The notes: a model not told the origin generated them from the sequence alone. A DNA stretch of 64,000 nucleotides from JBFWMG01 sp050251715 (GCA_050251715.1 JBFWMG010000007.1:1-64000), one strand, 5' to 3'; counted from the first letter of the stretch, positions 48,305-57,866 are shown. Made by a program: numbers and translations.

Positions 48305-50170
48305 TTATGCGGCAGGCTCCGCCGCGGGTTTGCGGAAAAGCCACGCCTGATACAGCGGCACCTGGTCCGGGGCCACAAAGCCGTCCTTGACGGAATCGGC
48401 GGCATAGACCTTGGGCATGGTCTTGAAGACCCGGCGCATGGCCACCGTCTCGAACCCCTGCAGGATGAAGAGGCGCTCCAGCCCCTCTTCGGAAAACCAG
48501 AAATCCGTGGGCTGCGGCTCCACAATGGTGCGCCACGAGCTGTAGACCTCGCCGCGCGGCGTGGTGACGATGCAAAAGCCGCCGTCGCGCGTGCGCTCGT
48601 ACATGCGCCTGGCAAAGGCGGCCTGACGATGCTGGCACACGTGCTCGATGACCTCGGTGGACACGAGCACGTCGAACTGGTCGGCACCAAGGGCGCCGTC
48701 CTGGCCAGGGGCAAAGCTGCCCACCAGGAAGGTGTGGCCGGGGAACAGCCGCGCCGCGTGCGCCGCCACCGGAGCCACGGGCTCCAACCCCACATAGTCG
48801 CCGTGCGCCGCGATCCGTTCGGACAGCCAACCGCGCCCGCACCCCACGTCCAGCACGCGGGGCCGCGCGCCCAGCGTTGCAGCCGCCTGGGCCAGGAAGG
48901 CGCCGATGGCCTCCCAGCGCGCGGCTTCGTCCGCATTGGGCACGGGCGAGGACCATTCGGCGTTTTGTGTGAAAAGGTCAACATAGAACGCCTTGTCCGG
49001 CTCTTGCCCCTCTGCCGCGCGGGCCGCGTCGCGCCGTGCCAGCTCCGCGTCCGAATACACCGGCTCCTCGCCCGTCGCGATCCAGTCCAGCACCTGCCGC
49101 ACGCGGATCTCCATGGTGTGGTAGGCCAGGATCTTGGCGCGGGCGTTTTCCTCCACACGGGCCAGCAGCGCCTTGTCGTTCACCACGCGGGTGACCAACG
49201 CGGCAAAGCCCGCCGGGTCGTCGCCCTCGTACAGAAAGATGTCCTCGCCGTCGGCGAAGAGCGCCTCATTGCGCGGGCGGTCCGGCACGCGCCACGCGCA
49301 CACCGCGCGGCCCGTTGCCATGGCCTCGGCCACGCGCGAGGTGTAGCACTTGCCGTAGCTGGGCAGGTTCACGGTGAGCGCATAACGGGCAAGCCCCTTT
49401 TGCCAGACCGTGAAAATCTCCTTGCGAACCTCGTGCAGCTTGCCGGTGAATTCGGCCAGGGCCGCCATGTCCACCGGGCCGCCGTTTTCCAGGGTTTGTT
49501 GGGATGCGGCGCACAGGTCGTTGAAGGTATCGGGCAGACTGAAGGCGTTCTCGGGCGGCGAGATGGTCATGAGCACGCGCATGACAGCCTCGTCCTGCAA
49601 AAACCGCTTGCGGTCGCCGTAGGGGAAGCCGCAGAAGATGGCCTGGCTGATGAAGGCGGATTCCTTCTGCCGGAACACATGGGGCAAAGGCACTGCCGTG
49701 GGCCACCAGATGGCGGGCAGGCCGCAGTGCTCGCCTATGTAGGCGGTCTCGGCCTCGTCGGCGGCCACCAGCACGTGGGTGAGCGCCTTGACCTGGCGCA
49801 TGAAGCTCTCGCGCCGCTCGTGCAGCTCGGGGCTCATGGCGTGCTCGTGATCGGTGTACAGCAGGTTCTCGCCCAGCCAGCCCACGCGCACCGGCGCCAG
49901 GGTCTTGAAGAACGCCAGCAGTTCCGGATCGTATTCGTTGTGCACGAGCCACAGCCACACCTGGTCGAAGGTCTGGCCTTCCAGCAGTTCGCGGGCATGG
50001 CCGAGCCAGGTCTTTTTGTCCGTGGAGTCCATGCCGTGGTAGGCGGGCAGGCACACGCACTCCACGCCCTGGCTGCGCAGCGCCTCCACAATGGCGTAGT
50101 TGCCCACGAACGACCAGTGCCTGGCCCGAAGCCAGAGCGGGAATTCGAGCATGACGAGCAGGATGCGCAC
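48305..50170 (-). CDS. Fused CgeB-like glycosyltransferase and SAM methyltransferase
   Basis: A 621-residue two-domain protein. Residues 1-360 are GT-B-like with a CgeB/GT1-type C-lobe (YGKCYTSRVAEAMATGRAVC, LFADGEDIFLYEGDDPAGFA). Residues about 400-615 are a class I methyltransferase: RVLDVGCGRGWLSERIAAHG (motif I), FDVLVSTEVIEHVCQH and CIVTTPRGEVYSSW. It may add a sugar and then methylate it, capping a chain. GTG at 50170 with GAAGGAA upstream is chosen; a TTG at 50188 lacks such a site. Confidence 0.85.
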   Translation of the reverse strand: MRILLVMLEFPLWLRARHWSFVGNYAIVEALRSQGVECVCLPAYHGMDSTDKKTWLGHARELLEGQTFDQVWLWLVHNEYDPELLAFFKTLAPVRVGWLGENLLYTDHEHAMSPELHERRESFMRQVKALTHVLVAADEAETAYIGEHCGLPAIWWPTAVPLPHVFRQKESAFISQAIFCGFPYGDRKRFLQDEAVMRVLMTISPPENAFSLPDTFNDLCAASQQTLENGGPVDMAALAEFTGKLHEVRKEIFTVWQKGLARYALTVNLPSYGKCYTSRVAEAMATGRAVCAWRVPDRPRNEALFADGEDIFLYEGDDPAGFAALVTRVVNDKALLARVEENARAKILAYHTMEIRVRQVLDWIATGEEPVYSDAELARRDAARAAEGQEPDKAFYVDLFTQNAEWSSPVPNADEAARWEAIGAFLAQAAATLGARPRVLDVGCGRGWLSERIAAHGDYVGLEPVAPVAAHAARLFPGHTFLVGSFAPGQDGALGADQFDVLVSTEVIEHVCQHRQAAFARRMYERTRDGGFCIVTTPRGEVYSSWRTIVEPQPTDFWFSEEGLERLFILQGFETVAMRRVFKTMPKVYAADSVKDGFVAPDQVPLYQAWLFRKPAAEPAA

Positions 50171-50193
50171 GGGATGTTCCTTCTGCAAATCGT

Positions 50194-51276
50194 CTATGAG
50201 GCGGCCATGGGGACCGCGCCTGTCTGTTTTTCTTCGAGAGTCCCGGCAATCTGTTCCATAAAATGCAATCGGACGAGTTCATGCGCGCAATGCGCAGAGA
50301 GCGCCTCCAGATTCCGGGGAGGATGGGCGAACACCGCGTCGAGGCTGTAGGCCCGCCCTGCCCCACTGGCCATCATTTCGTTCAATTCATTGTATTTGAA
50401 CAGTACGCTCCGGTCGGCAACCCGGTTCAGAAGCAGGTCGCGGTTGCTTCCAAGCGCCTCTTGCACCAGATAGCCCACCATCCAGTCATCGACATAGGCC
50501 GCGGCAACGCCGCCTTCGAGCAACGCCTGCGTGGCGGTGGTGAACGGACGATCCATGACGAGCAGCAGGTCTCCATCAAAGGTCTTGGGGTCGACCACCA
50601 CGGACGCGCCGAGGAACTCGCGCACAAACGCGGCCTTTCCAGGGAGCGCGTTGGCCATTAGCCCGGGTCGGCGGGCTGCGATGAGACGCCGCAAGCTCTC
50701 GCCCCACGTTGTCCAGGTCTCGGCGAACGACGCCATATCGGGCAACGCGGTTTGGGGCGAGTCCACACGCCCTATGAGGAGCCGCCCCTCGTGCGCCACA
50801 TCCGCCAGGGCCCCTGCCCCCCGCAGGGTGTCGCAGAAGAGGCGCACGCCCAGATGGGGCACGCCGCCGCGCGCAGGGGGATCGTAATCGTGGAACAGCA
50901 CCTTGCCGCCCGGACGCAGAAAACGCGCCCAGAGGGCAAAGTCCGTGTACACGTCGATGAAGGTGTGGCCGCCGTCGATGAACAGCACGTCGATGGGCGT
51001 GCCGTCCCAACGGGCCGCGCCCTCAGCCGAGGACATGGCACGGATGTCCACGGGCAGGCCGCGCAGGTTGTCGTACAACTCCCTGGCGGGCGCGATGTCG
51101 TGGGTGTGGATGCGCGCGCCCAGCGCCCCCGCCGTATGGGCGAAGATATAGGCCGACCCGCCCTGGCCGGAGCCGATCTCAACCACGACCGCGGCACCGG
51201 ACAGGGTATCGCCCAGGGTCCACAGGTACTGCTCCTCCTCGATCCAGAGCTGGGAAAAGGGAATCCTGTCGCGCAT
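50194..51276 (-). CDS. Class I methyltransferase (Methyltransf_24-like) with C-terminal extension
   Basis: About 360 residues. Residues 20-190 hold a methyltransferase core: VVVEIGSGQGGSAYIFAHTA (motif I), IHTHDIAP, PIDVLFIDGGHTFIDVYTDF and LRPGGKVLFHDYDPP, as in macrocin-type and cephalosporin-hydroxylase-like O-methyltransferases, where the DGGH and HDY residues bind metal. The last 150 residues (FDGDLLLVMDRPFTTATQAL, YVDDWMVGYLVQEALG) are of unknown fold. GGGAGAG precedes the ATG at 51276; an ATG at 51348 overlapping the preceding stop has no ribosome site. Confidence 0.8.
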   Translation of the reverse strand: MRDRIPFSQLWIEEEQYLWTLGDTLSGAAVVVEIGSGQGGSAYIFAHTAGALGARIHTHDIAPARELYDNLRGLPVDIRAMSSAEGAARWDGTPIDVLFIDGGHTFIDVYTDFALWARFLRPGGKVLFHDYDPPARGGVPHLGVRLFCDTLRGAGALADVAHEGRLLIGRVDSPQTALPDMASFAETWTTWGESLRRLIAARRPGLMANALPGKAAFVREFLGASVVVDPKTFDGDLLLVMDRPFTTATQALLEGGVAAAYVDDWMVGYLVQEALGSNRDLLLNRVADRSVLFKYNELNEMMASGAGRAYSLDAVFAHPPRNLEALSAHCAHELVRLHFMEQIAGTLEEKQTGAVPMAAS

Positions 51277-51344
51277 GGCTCTCCCGCACTGTTCACTCGC
51301 GCGGCCGCCGTCCCTGTAGGACGGGGCCGCGATCCGGTTTATCC

Positions 51345-52781
51345 TCATTCGCAAACGACCGCAGGCGCGTAATCCTCGAAATAGCCCTTGCCGAAGTAGT
51401 GGGCGGCGATGCACATCTCGCGCAACTCCCTGTCCTGCTCCCCCATGACGCCGAGCAGGTATTCCATCACCTCGTACGCTCTGGCCACGCCGATCTTGTG
51501 GAACATGGCCACCTTGTGGGAAAATCGCTTGTCCCTGGTGAGGAACTCTTTGATGTTCTTGGTGATGAGCTCCATTCGGCTCTTGTTGTTCGGAGACACA
51601 CGGAAAAGATCGGCCAGCTTTTGTCTCACGTCCGCGCGCTCCATAAGCATCCGCAGTTGCAACTCCACCGCGAAGCGGTAGGAATTCTTATCCATTCCGT
51701 TGCGGGTGAATGACTGCCGGAAGGCGGCGATGGCCTGCGGAAACTCCTCGAGTCCCATATGGGCGTAGCCCCGGAAGTGGTGCCACTCGAAATAGTCGCC
51801 GTCATACTCCATGATGAGATCCAGGAACCGGTTCTGCTGGGCGAAATCCCACTGTCCCTGCAGCAGCGCCACCGCATGGTGCGCGATGGACCGGAAGAAG
51901 CCGAGTTCGTACTCGAGCGTCGCGGCCTTCTTGAGGATATCAAACGCTTCGTCATAGAACCGGAAGCGCAGGAGATTGGGGATCATCATGAGATGGAAGC
52001 CGGCCATGGCCCTGCCCCGCAACGCCCGGACCCAATCCGGCGTGTCCGGCAGCGAGGCCACGTAGTCGAAGGATTCCTGCAACTCGGCCAAAAGCTGGTG
52101 CAGCACCTGGGGCTGCGAGCACAACTGGTGCTTATGCGAGGCAAACTTGCCCATGAAATGCGGCACCGCCCTGACGGGCTGACGGAGCGCGGGCAGGATG
52201 TAGTACTCGTACATGATGCAGCCGTGCGGCACGCGCTCCTCTTCGAAGTAGGAGGCGACCCGTTCGAAAAAGCCGGATTCCGTCAGCGCGCTCTTGCGGA
52301 AGAAACTTGTCACGTAGTTGGGCAGCAGTTCCCAGCACAGAGCCTTTTCCAGATTCCAGGCCATCTGCCGGATGTCCACGTTGTCCGTGCCGCTGATGAC
52401 GCCCTTGATGTCCGAGGTGAAGACGCCGCCGTAGATGCCCGCACAGTCCGGATTGCGTCCGAGTTGCTCCACGCCCCAACGCACGGTGTGGGGGAATATC
52501 TCTTCGTCGGACCAGCAAAGGGTTATGATCTCGCCCTTGCACCGCTTGAGCCCCTTGTAAAACGCCTCGGACGCGCCGAAACGGTCCGGCTCGCTCTCCA
52601 GCCATATATTGGGGGCGTTGTACCCGGCAATGATGTCCAGCGTGCCGTCGGTCGAGACTCCATCCTGGATGACGATTTCAATATTCGCGTAATCCTGTTT
52701 GACCAAGGCATCGAGGCACCGCCGAATGGACGCCTTGCTATCCTTGGTCAGCACCAGGACGGAAACCAAAGGGCTTTCCAT
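51345..52781 (-). CDS. Family 2 glycosyltransferase with TPR-like C-terminus
   Basis: A 478-residue protein. SVLVLTKDSKASIRRCLDAL, VIQDGVSTDGTLDIIAGYN and TLCWSDEEIFP form the GT-A domain, with SDEE in place of the usual DxD. From about residue 250 it is helical with tetratricopeptide-like pairs (HHFRGYAHMGLEEFPQAIAA), which may bind the protein acceptor, as in protein O-glycosyltransferases. AGGAG lies 7 nt before the ATG at 52781. Confidence 0.82.
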   Translation of the reverse strand: MESPLVSVLVLTKDSKASIRRCLDALVKQDYANIEIVIQDGVSTDGTLDIIAGYNAPNIWLESEPDRFGASEAFYKGLKRCKGEIITLCWSDEEIFPHTVRWGVEQLGRNPDCAGIYGGVFTSDIKGVISGTDNVDIRQMAWNLEKALCWELLPNYVTSFFRKSALTESGFFERVASYFEEERVPHGCIMYEYYILPALRQPVRAVPHFMGKFASHKHQLCSQPQVLHQLLAELQESFDYVASLPDTPDWVRALRGRAMAGFHLMMIPNLLRFRFYDEAFDILKKAATLEYELGFFRSIAHHAVALLQGQWDFAQQNRFLDLIMEYDGDYFEWHHFRGYAHMGLEEFPQAIAAFRQSFTRNGMDKNSYRFAVELQLRMLMERADVRQKLADLFRVSPNNKSRMELITKNIKEFLTRDKRFSHKVAMFHKIGVARAYEVMEYLLGVMGEQDRELREMCIAAHYFGKGYFEDYAPAVVCE

Positions 52782-52978
52782 GTACACTCCTGCTTCTGTT
52801 CACTCAGTTAACAAACAAAAGTTTCATTGCCAAGAACGTTCTCAAAATCCAGTCTCCCGGACATCGGCAAGACGCTGCTTGGCCTGCCTATTCTTCCCAC
52901 CCGGTCAACGCGGCCGACACCATCGAGGCCACCCTCCGCTGAACGCGCGGCAAAGTGGCGCAGGCCACGCCTAGGGTA

Positions 52979-54961
52979 TCAGGCAACGACGAAAGCACTA
53001 TCGCGATATTTCATCGAAAACACCTGATCGAACAGGCAGAAAAACACGGGGCCGCTTGAAAGACTTTTGGCCAGCGCCGTTATCTCCGCATACCCATCAG
53101 TCCGGTACGTGGACATGAAAAACAAAACGGCATCGTACTGCCTTCTCGCCAGAGAAGACGCCACCTCTTCGAAATCATGCGCCATCTCGAAGAAAGGCCT
53201 GGGAAAGACGGCACAGTCCGACATGGCGGACTCCACCTTTTCCCGCGCGCCCGCCGACATGACGTAGCCCACGCCCCCCTCCCGATTCCGGGAAGAGGCG
53301 TACCGGAGCCACATGGACAGCATCGGCAGGGGGCCGCTGCACACGACCAAAAGACTGTCCAGTTCGAGCAGTTCGCCAAACGTGCGCCGGTCGGGGTGTT
53401 CCTGCTCAACGGCGCCTATTGCGTCGTCGGCCCAAGCCATGCCTCCAAGGAGGGAACCGAGGGCTTCATCCGGTGCGACACCGCGCTCGTACGCCGTGAC
53501 AACCAGTTCCCGGGCGGCGATCATGCGGTTCGGCCCATGCTGGACCGTTTCGCAATAGTCGCGCAGCATGTCCAAATCAAAGCTTGCCATTCCCTTTCTT
53601 GAAAGGACGGCCATCATCTGCAGCGCGTCAAAGTCATACCTGTTGCCTCTCAGCAACGCTTCGCCCCCCCCAGCCACAAGCGCCACGTTTCCGCTATTCA
53701 AGAGGTACTTGAAGACAGGCTTCGCCATGTCATCCCAGCCCACCGAGGACCGGGTATTGCGCAACAGGTCACGACCACACCGCTTGGCTAGTTCCTCGTC
53801 ATCAATAGGGACGACTATCCACATGAGATGTGGATAATCAATGCGTGAAAGAGTCGAATAATCGATGCCGTCCAGTTTCGCATTCAGGAAGCCGACGATA
53901 TCGAATCCGTCGTCCATCTTGTAGCGATAGTATGCATTGTCTATCTCCACCATGGACAGCATCTCTCCAAGAACCCCATGCTGTTCGGCTATGCCGACAT
54001 TCCGCAACCGCTCAAGGAGGCTCGATGTGTACCTGACACACTGCTCGTACCGCTCCATCTTCGAGAAATACGTCAGGTACTCGAAGTACATGCTGAATGA
54101 AAAAAAGGTCTCGCCCCTGCGCAGGGCGGCGTCCGCTTCATCGAAGGCCTTCCGGGCCATGGCGTTGGCGAATTCGCCCTTCGCCTCATCCACGCCCGCA
54201 TACGCGGATTCCTGGCGATCCACATACGCCCCCCCCTGTCCGGGGCGCGGTTGCTGAAACACTGGGAATACCGCGTCGTCCCTTACCCGTACTGGGGCGG
54301 AAAACATTTCCTCGGCGAAGGCGTACAATTCCAGATCCAGCGCGTTTGTTTCACGGAAGTACCGCAATGCACTGCCGCTCAACTCCGGCTTGTTCTTCGA
54401 TCTGTTCTGCACTTCGTAGGTGATTCCGCCTTCCTGCCCATGCACGCCGAAAAGCACGCTCACGAGATCCAATAGCCGCGACAGGGACTCATCGTACCGT
54501 TCGACAAGCCCGAACAGGGCATACTCCCCAACGATTTTGCGCTTTGCCGCTTCAAGCGACCCGCGGCCAAGATGACGCACGAGAAAATTGTGCTCATACC
54601 GCTGCGTAAGATATTCATCGAACTCCATCGCAATCATATTTCTGCTTTTTAGGAATGCATAATATGATGTCACTATCTTGTATGGGTCACGAAGAAAGGT
54701 AAAATAGAAAAATTTTCTCTCAGTATCCAATTCATGAACGCCCCAGCACCTATGCCCCCTGACAAACTTCTTCCCATCCATGTCGATACATGACATGTTG
54801 GAGAAGGTATGGCTTATTTCAACCTCGTTCTTGTTGAAAAACCGTTCAAGGATCCCGTACAGTGTCGTTCCACCACACTTTGGGATGTGGTCGAACACAA
54901 GAACGCGGTCATCCTTTCCTACATCATCAATATGGTCAAGCGCGCCCCTGGACATCAACAT
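52979..54961 (-). CDS. Sulfotransferase-family protein with large C-terminal extension
   Basis: A 660-residue protein. FDHIPKCGGTTLYGIL (23-38) is the 5'-phosphosulfate-binding loop and FLRDPYKIVTSYYAF (89-103) the 3'-phosphate site of PAPS-dependent sulfotransferases. The catalytic module ends near residue 230. The remaining 430 residues are mainly helical and unlike known sulfotransferases, with a Rossmann-like tail (DSLLVVCSGPLPMLSMWL). It would sulfate a sugar hydroxyl in the cytoplasm. The ATG at 54961 is chosen for the GGGGAGGG site upstream. A 197-nt gap to the next gene may contain a promoter. Confidence 0.83.
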   Translation of the reverse strand: MLMSRGALDHIDDVGKDDRVLVFDHIPKCGGTTLYGILERFFNKNEVEISHTFSNMSCIDMDGKKFVRGHRCWGVHELDTERKFFYFTFLRDPYKIVTSYYAFLKSRNMIAMEFDEYLTQRYEHNFLVRHLGRGSLEAAKRKIVGEYALFGLVERYDESLSRLLDLVSVLFGVHGQEGGITYEVQNRSKNKPELSGSALRYFRETNALDLELYAFAEEMFSAPVRVRDDAVFPVFQQPRPGQGGAYVDRQESAYAGVDEAKGEFANAMARKAFDEADAALRRGETFFSFSMYFEYLTYFSKMERYEQCVRYTSSLLERLRNVGIAEQHGVLGEMLSMVEIDNAYYRYKMDDGFDIVGFLNAKLDGIDYSTLSRIDYPHLMWIVVPIDDEELAKRCGRDLLRNTRSSVGWDDMAKPVFKYLLNSGNVALVAGGGEALLRGNRYDFDALQMMAVLSRKGMASFDLDMLRDYCETVQHGPNRMIAARELVVTAYERGVAPDEALGSLLGGMAWADDAIGAVEQEHPDRRTFGELLELDSLLVVCSGPLPMLSMWLRYASSRNREGGVGYVMSAGAREKVESAMSDCAVFPRPFFEMAHDFEEVASSLARRQYDAVLFFMSTYRTDGYAEITALAKSLSSGPVFFCLFDQVFSMKYRDSAFVVA

Positions 54962-55024
54962 CACGCCATCCCTCCCCAGCATCGCAACTGCGCCACAACG
55001 ACGGGCCATTCCAAGGGCACCGAT

Positions 55025-56065
55025 CTATGAGGCATGGCTGCCATTCCCATTCCCGTTCCCATTCCCATTGTTATACGAATCATTCGGGCTGTAAAAAATT
55101 GTCTGACTGCCGCCAAACTCGAAGTGGAACGGCACATGAAGATACTTTTTGAGCGCCTTGCGTATGGCGGGCTGCTTTTCCGGCTCGGCAAAAACCAGGA
55201 TGAACCCGCCGCCGCCCGCGCCCAGCACCTTGCCGCCAATGGCCCCATTGTCCATGGCGGTCTTGTAGATTTCGTCGATCTCGCAGTTGCTCACGCAAGA
55301 GGACAGGCTCCGCTTGAGCTGCCAGTTTTCATGCAACAGCCTGCCAAAGTCCCGGATGTCACCCTTGGATGTCAGGATATCCGTGGCCTCGTACACATAC
55401 CGGTGCATAGTGGTCAGTTCGCTACGGCGCTTGCCCAGATTCTTGATCTTCTCACCCGCGATTTCGGTGGCGTAGCGGGAAATGCCCGAAAAAAAGAGCA
55501 TGAGGTGTTTATTCAGTTCGTCGAGCCGGGCGTTGGGAACGACCACTGGCTGCACGGCGAAATCCTGAGCCCCCCCAAAGGTGATGACATTGACGCCTCC
55601 GTATGCTGCGGCCACCTGGTCCTGCGATCCCACATTTTCCTGGATGACGTTCTGTTCCACATGGATGGCCAACTCCGCCAGCCGCGCCTTGGAGGTCAGC
55701 TTGCCGCGCAACCCGTAGAGGCTGTTGAGCAGCCCCACGGTAAAGCTGGAACTCGACCCCAACCCGGCGCGTGACGGCAGGTCCGCGTTGTGCGTGATTT
55801 CCAAGCCATCGTTGAAGCAGAGGTACTGGAGGCAGGCCCGCACAGAGGGATGCTGCAACTCGTCGATGGAGTCGGTCACCTCGATCTTGGAATAGCCCAC
55901 CCGGTAATTTTTGCCGAAAAAAGGCGGCCAGAAGCGGGAGCTGATGTAGCAATATTTGTCGATGGTCGTGGACAGCACAGCGCCGCCGTTGTCCCGGTAC
56001 CAGCCGGGGTAATCGGTGCCTCCGCCAAAAAAGGAGATGCGAAACGGTGTCCTGGTGATAATCAT
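55025..56065 (-). CDS. hddA: GHMP-family D-glycero-D-manno-heptose 7-phosphate kinase (HddA-like)
   Basis: A 346-residue GHMP kinase. RTPFRISFFGGGTDYPGWYR is the family's substrate loop, SRAGLGSSSSFTVGLLNSLY the ATP phosphate loop, and GAIGGKVLGAGGGGFILVFA the third motif. HddA phosphorylates heptose-7-phosphate at O1 (alpha), the first committed step to GDP-D-glycero-alpha-D-manno-heptose; its partners HddC and GmhB are encoded as a fusion 3.5 kb upstream. The C-terminus ends in an Asn-Gly repeat encoded by hexamers (55041-55070) and is probably disordered. Confidence 0.88.
   Translation of the reverse strand: MIITRTPFRISFFGGGTDYPGWYRDNGGAVLSTTIDKYCYISSRFWPPFFGKNYRVGYSKIEVTDSIDELQHPSVRACLQYLCFNDGLEITHNADLPSRAGLGSSSSFTVGLLNSLYGLRGKLTSKARLAELAIHVEQNVIQENVGSQDQVAAAYGGVNVITFGGAQDFAVQPVVVPNARLDELNKHLMLFFSGISRYATEIAGEKIKNLGKRRSELTTMHRYVYEATDILTSKGDIRDFGRLLHENWQLKRSLSSCVSNCEIDEIYKTAMDNGAIGGKVLGAGGGGFILVFAEPEKQPAIRKALKKYLHVPFHFEFGGSQTIFYSPNDSYNNGNGNGNGNGSHAS
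55041..55070. repeat. Hexanucleotide tandem repeat in the hddA 3' end
   Basis: Five near-perfect copies of CCATTC (plus strand; one copy reads CCGTTC and the last ends in G) encode alternating Gly and Asn near the C-terminus. A six-base unit keeps the frame when the copy number changes. Confidence 0.85.
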
Positions 56066-56266
56066 TGCTTTGCGCCCCGTGGTGTCATGGGTATTCGCGA
56101 TGGGCAGTACTGTGCAACAACCGTTCCATAAGTTAATAAACCATTTTCTGCGAAGAGAGCCCCTCCCCACACAGGAGAGACTCCCTGGCACAATCGTCCC
56201 GAGCCAGTCGCCGCGCAGTGCGTCATGCGGTGGAAAAACACTTTCATTACAGCCTCATCCCCACCG

Positions 56267-57202
56267 CTAAGCTATTGGCCGCCAGATGACATACGAATGA
56301 GGGTCGTCAAAGATGTTGCCGAACCGCTGGTGGTGCACCGCCAGAATGGCGACGCGCCCCTTGGCCTCTTCCTGCCGCAACCGCGTCAGGTAATCGCGCA
56401 GGTAGCCCCGCCGCATGTGATAGCGAAACGCCAGGTAGTCGGTAAAATTGTCCTGGTCGTACAGCTCGTGCAGGCCCTCAATATTCACGCAAATGGCCGG
56501 GGCTTTTTCAATAAGCATGTCGAGAAACGCACCGTGGTTCGCGCCGGTCTGCTCCAGCGCGCCAAAGGTGAACACCGCGCTATCGTCCGGAATGTCGATG
56601 GACTTGTCCGGGTTGAAAAAATCGAAGTTGCGACCGCGCACGTCCCAGCCGGTTTTTTCGGCCATGACCGCGATAATCTCCTGCGAGGGCCGCGCCCAGT
56701 CGAGACCGGTGCAGGCGGCGCCCGGAAACAGGCTGGCCAGGAACGCCACGTGCTGTCCCGATCCGCAACCGAATTCAAAAAAATGACGCTTGCCCGTAAA
56801 ATAGGTCTTGAACAGCCACAGGCGGAAGATGTGGGTCACGTTGAACACGAAGTCGTCGCTGCGCGGCATCACATAGTCACCGAACAATCGGGCCGGGGCA
56901 CGCTTGCGGTAGTACTTGGGCACCAGCGCGCGCACGTCATGGCCCGAAGCGATGAAATCGTCCAGGTTTTCGCGCCAGCCGCGCTCCCAGTCGGGTTTGC
57001 GCGACTCGCCGGCCACGGGCAAGGCGGGTTCGTCCATGGTCTTGAGGATGCGCAGCAGCAGGGCGTCGCGTTCTTCGGAGCCAAGCGGACTGTAGTGCAG
57101 GTCAACGGACGCTATTTCTTCATGGCAATGCCGGGCGAGTTCCTCGGGCGCGGCGCCGAAAAGGCGGGCAAGATCCTCTAGGTCAAGATTCTTCCACTGC
57201 AC
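56267..57202 (-). CDS. SAM-dependent methyltransferase-like protein
   Basis: A 311-residue protein. HFFEFGCGSGQHVAFLASLF (about 141-160) is motif I, followed by CTGLDWARPSQEIIAVMAEK, AVFTFGALEQTGAN and ICVNIEGLHELYD, the ordered strands of a class I methyltransferase. The N-terminal 130 residues are helical. GTG at 57202 has GAGG nine bases upstream. Gaps of about 200 nt downstream and 145 nt upstream set it apart from its neighbours. The acceptor is unknown, probably a sugar or heptose hydroxyl. Confidence 0.8.
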   Translation of the reverse strand: MQWKNLDLEDLARLFGAAPEELARHCHEEIASVDLHYSPLGSEERDALLLRILKTMDEPALPVAGESRKPDWERGWRENLDDFIASGHDVRALVPKYYRKRAPARLFGDYVMPRSDDFVFNVTHIFRLWLFKTYFTGKRHFFEFGCGSGQHVAFLASLFPGAACTGLDWARPSQEIIAVMAEKTGWDVRGRNFDFFNPDKSIDIPDDSAVFTFGALEQTGANHGAFLDMLIEKAPAICVNIEGLHELYDQDNFTDYLAFRYHMRRGYLRDYLTRLRQEEAKGRVAILAVHHQRFGNIFDDPHSYVIWRPIA

Positions 57203-57305
57203 TGTAACAAGCCTCTCTTCGTTTGATGATGATACGCGGCTTCCTTGCCAGGAAAGGTGTTCTGGTGCGCCCGACGCATAGCACGTTTACGGGCGGCAGA
57301 CACGC

Positions 57306-57347
57306 AAAAAGACGGTGCCCGCCCCGCACGCTCCACGCGCGGCGGGC
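57306..57347 (-). terminator. Terminator-like hairpin after the RmlC-like gene
   Basis: On the minus strand GCCCGCC...GGCGGGC (57347-57341 with 57323-57317), with further GC pairs inside, is followed 5 nt later by TCTTTTT. It lies directly after the rmlC-like stop codon and may split the long locus into two transcripts. Confidence 0.65.
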
Positions 57348-57866
57348 CTACACGTAAGCGCCCGCCTCATCCCGCCGCGACAGGATGGGGCTCTTGATGG
57401 GCCACCAGATGTTCAGCCTGGGATCGTCCCATCTGTACGAGAACTGCCCCTTGGCATCATAGTAGGCCGACTGCTTGTACTGAAAAATGGCCCGCTCGCT
57501 CAAAATGAGGTGGCCGTTGGCGAATCCGGGCGGGATGAGCACCTGCCGCCTGTTGCGGTCCGAGACCACAAAGGACTCCCATTTGCCAAAGGTTTCACTG
57601 CCCTCGCGGCAATCCGCCACCACCAGATAGTACTGGCCAAAGGGGCAGCAGACCATCTTCCAGGTGTAGGCGTCGCCATGCAGGCCACGCAGCACGTCCT
57701 TGCGCGAGATGGAAAAATCGTCTTGGACAAAGTCCACCGTTATCCCGGCGTCCTTGTATTCCTGCAGACAGTACGTCTCCACATACTCGCCGCGATGATC
57801 CTCAAAACTGTCCAACTCAATGAGCAGGACGCCTTCGAGCGTGGTTTCCGAAACGCTTTTTATCAT
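57348..57866 (-). CDS. RmlC-like nucleotide-sugar 3,5-epimerase
   Basis: A 172-residue cupin of the dTDP-4-dehydrorhamnose 3,5-epimerase family. VQDDFSISRKDVLRGLHGDA contains catalytic His63; the tail AIFQYKQSAYYDAKGQFSYR holds the Tyr used as acid, and WWPIKSPILSRRDE is the family's end. No rmlA, rmlB or rmlD partners are found here, so it may act instead on a 4-keto GDP-heptose, as MlghB-type epimerases do in Campylobacter capsule synthesis. The ATG overlaps the previous stop (ATGA). Confidence 0.88.
   Translation of the reverse strand: MIKSVSETTLEGVLLIELDSFEDHRGEYVETYCLQEYKDAGITVDFVQDDFSISRKDVLRGLHGDAYTWKMVCCPFGQYYLVVADCREGSETFGKWESFVVSDRNRRQVLIPPGFANGHLILSERAIFQYKQSAYYDAKGQFSYRWDDPRLNIWWPIKSPILSRRDEAGAYV

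Noticed and set aside
57348..57866. dTDP-rhamnose pathway
   Set aside because: Only an RmlC-like epimerase is present. The nucleotidyltransferase and dehydratase genes nearby fit the amino-sugar and heptose branches better, and no RmlD-like reductase with intact motifs was found.
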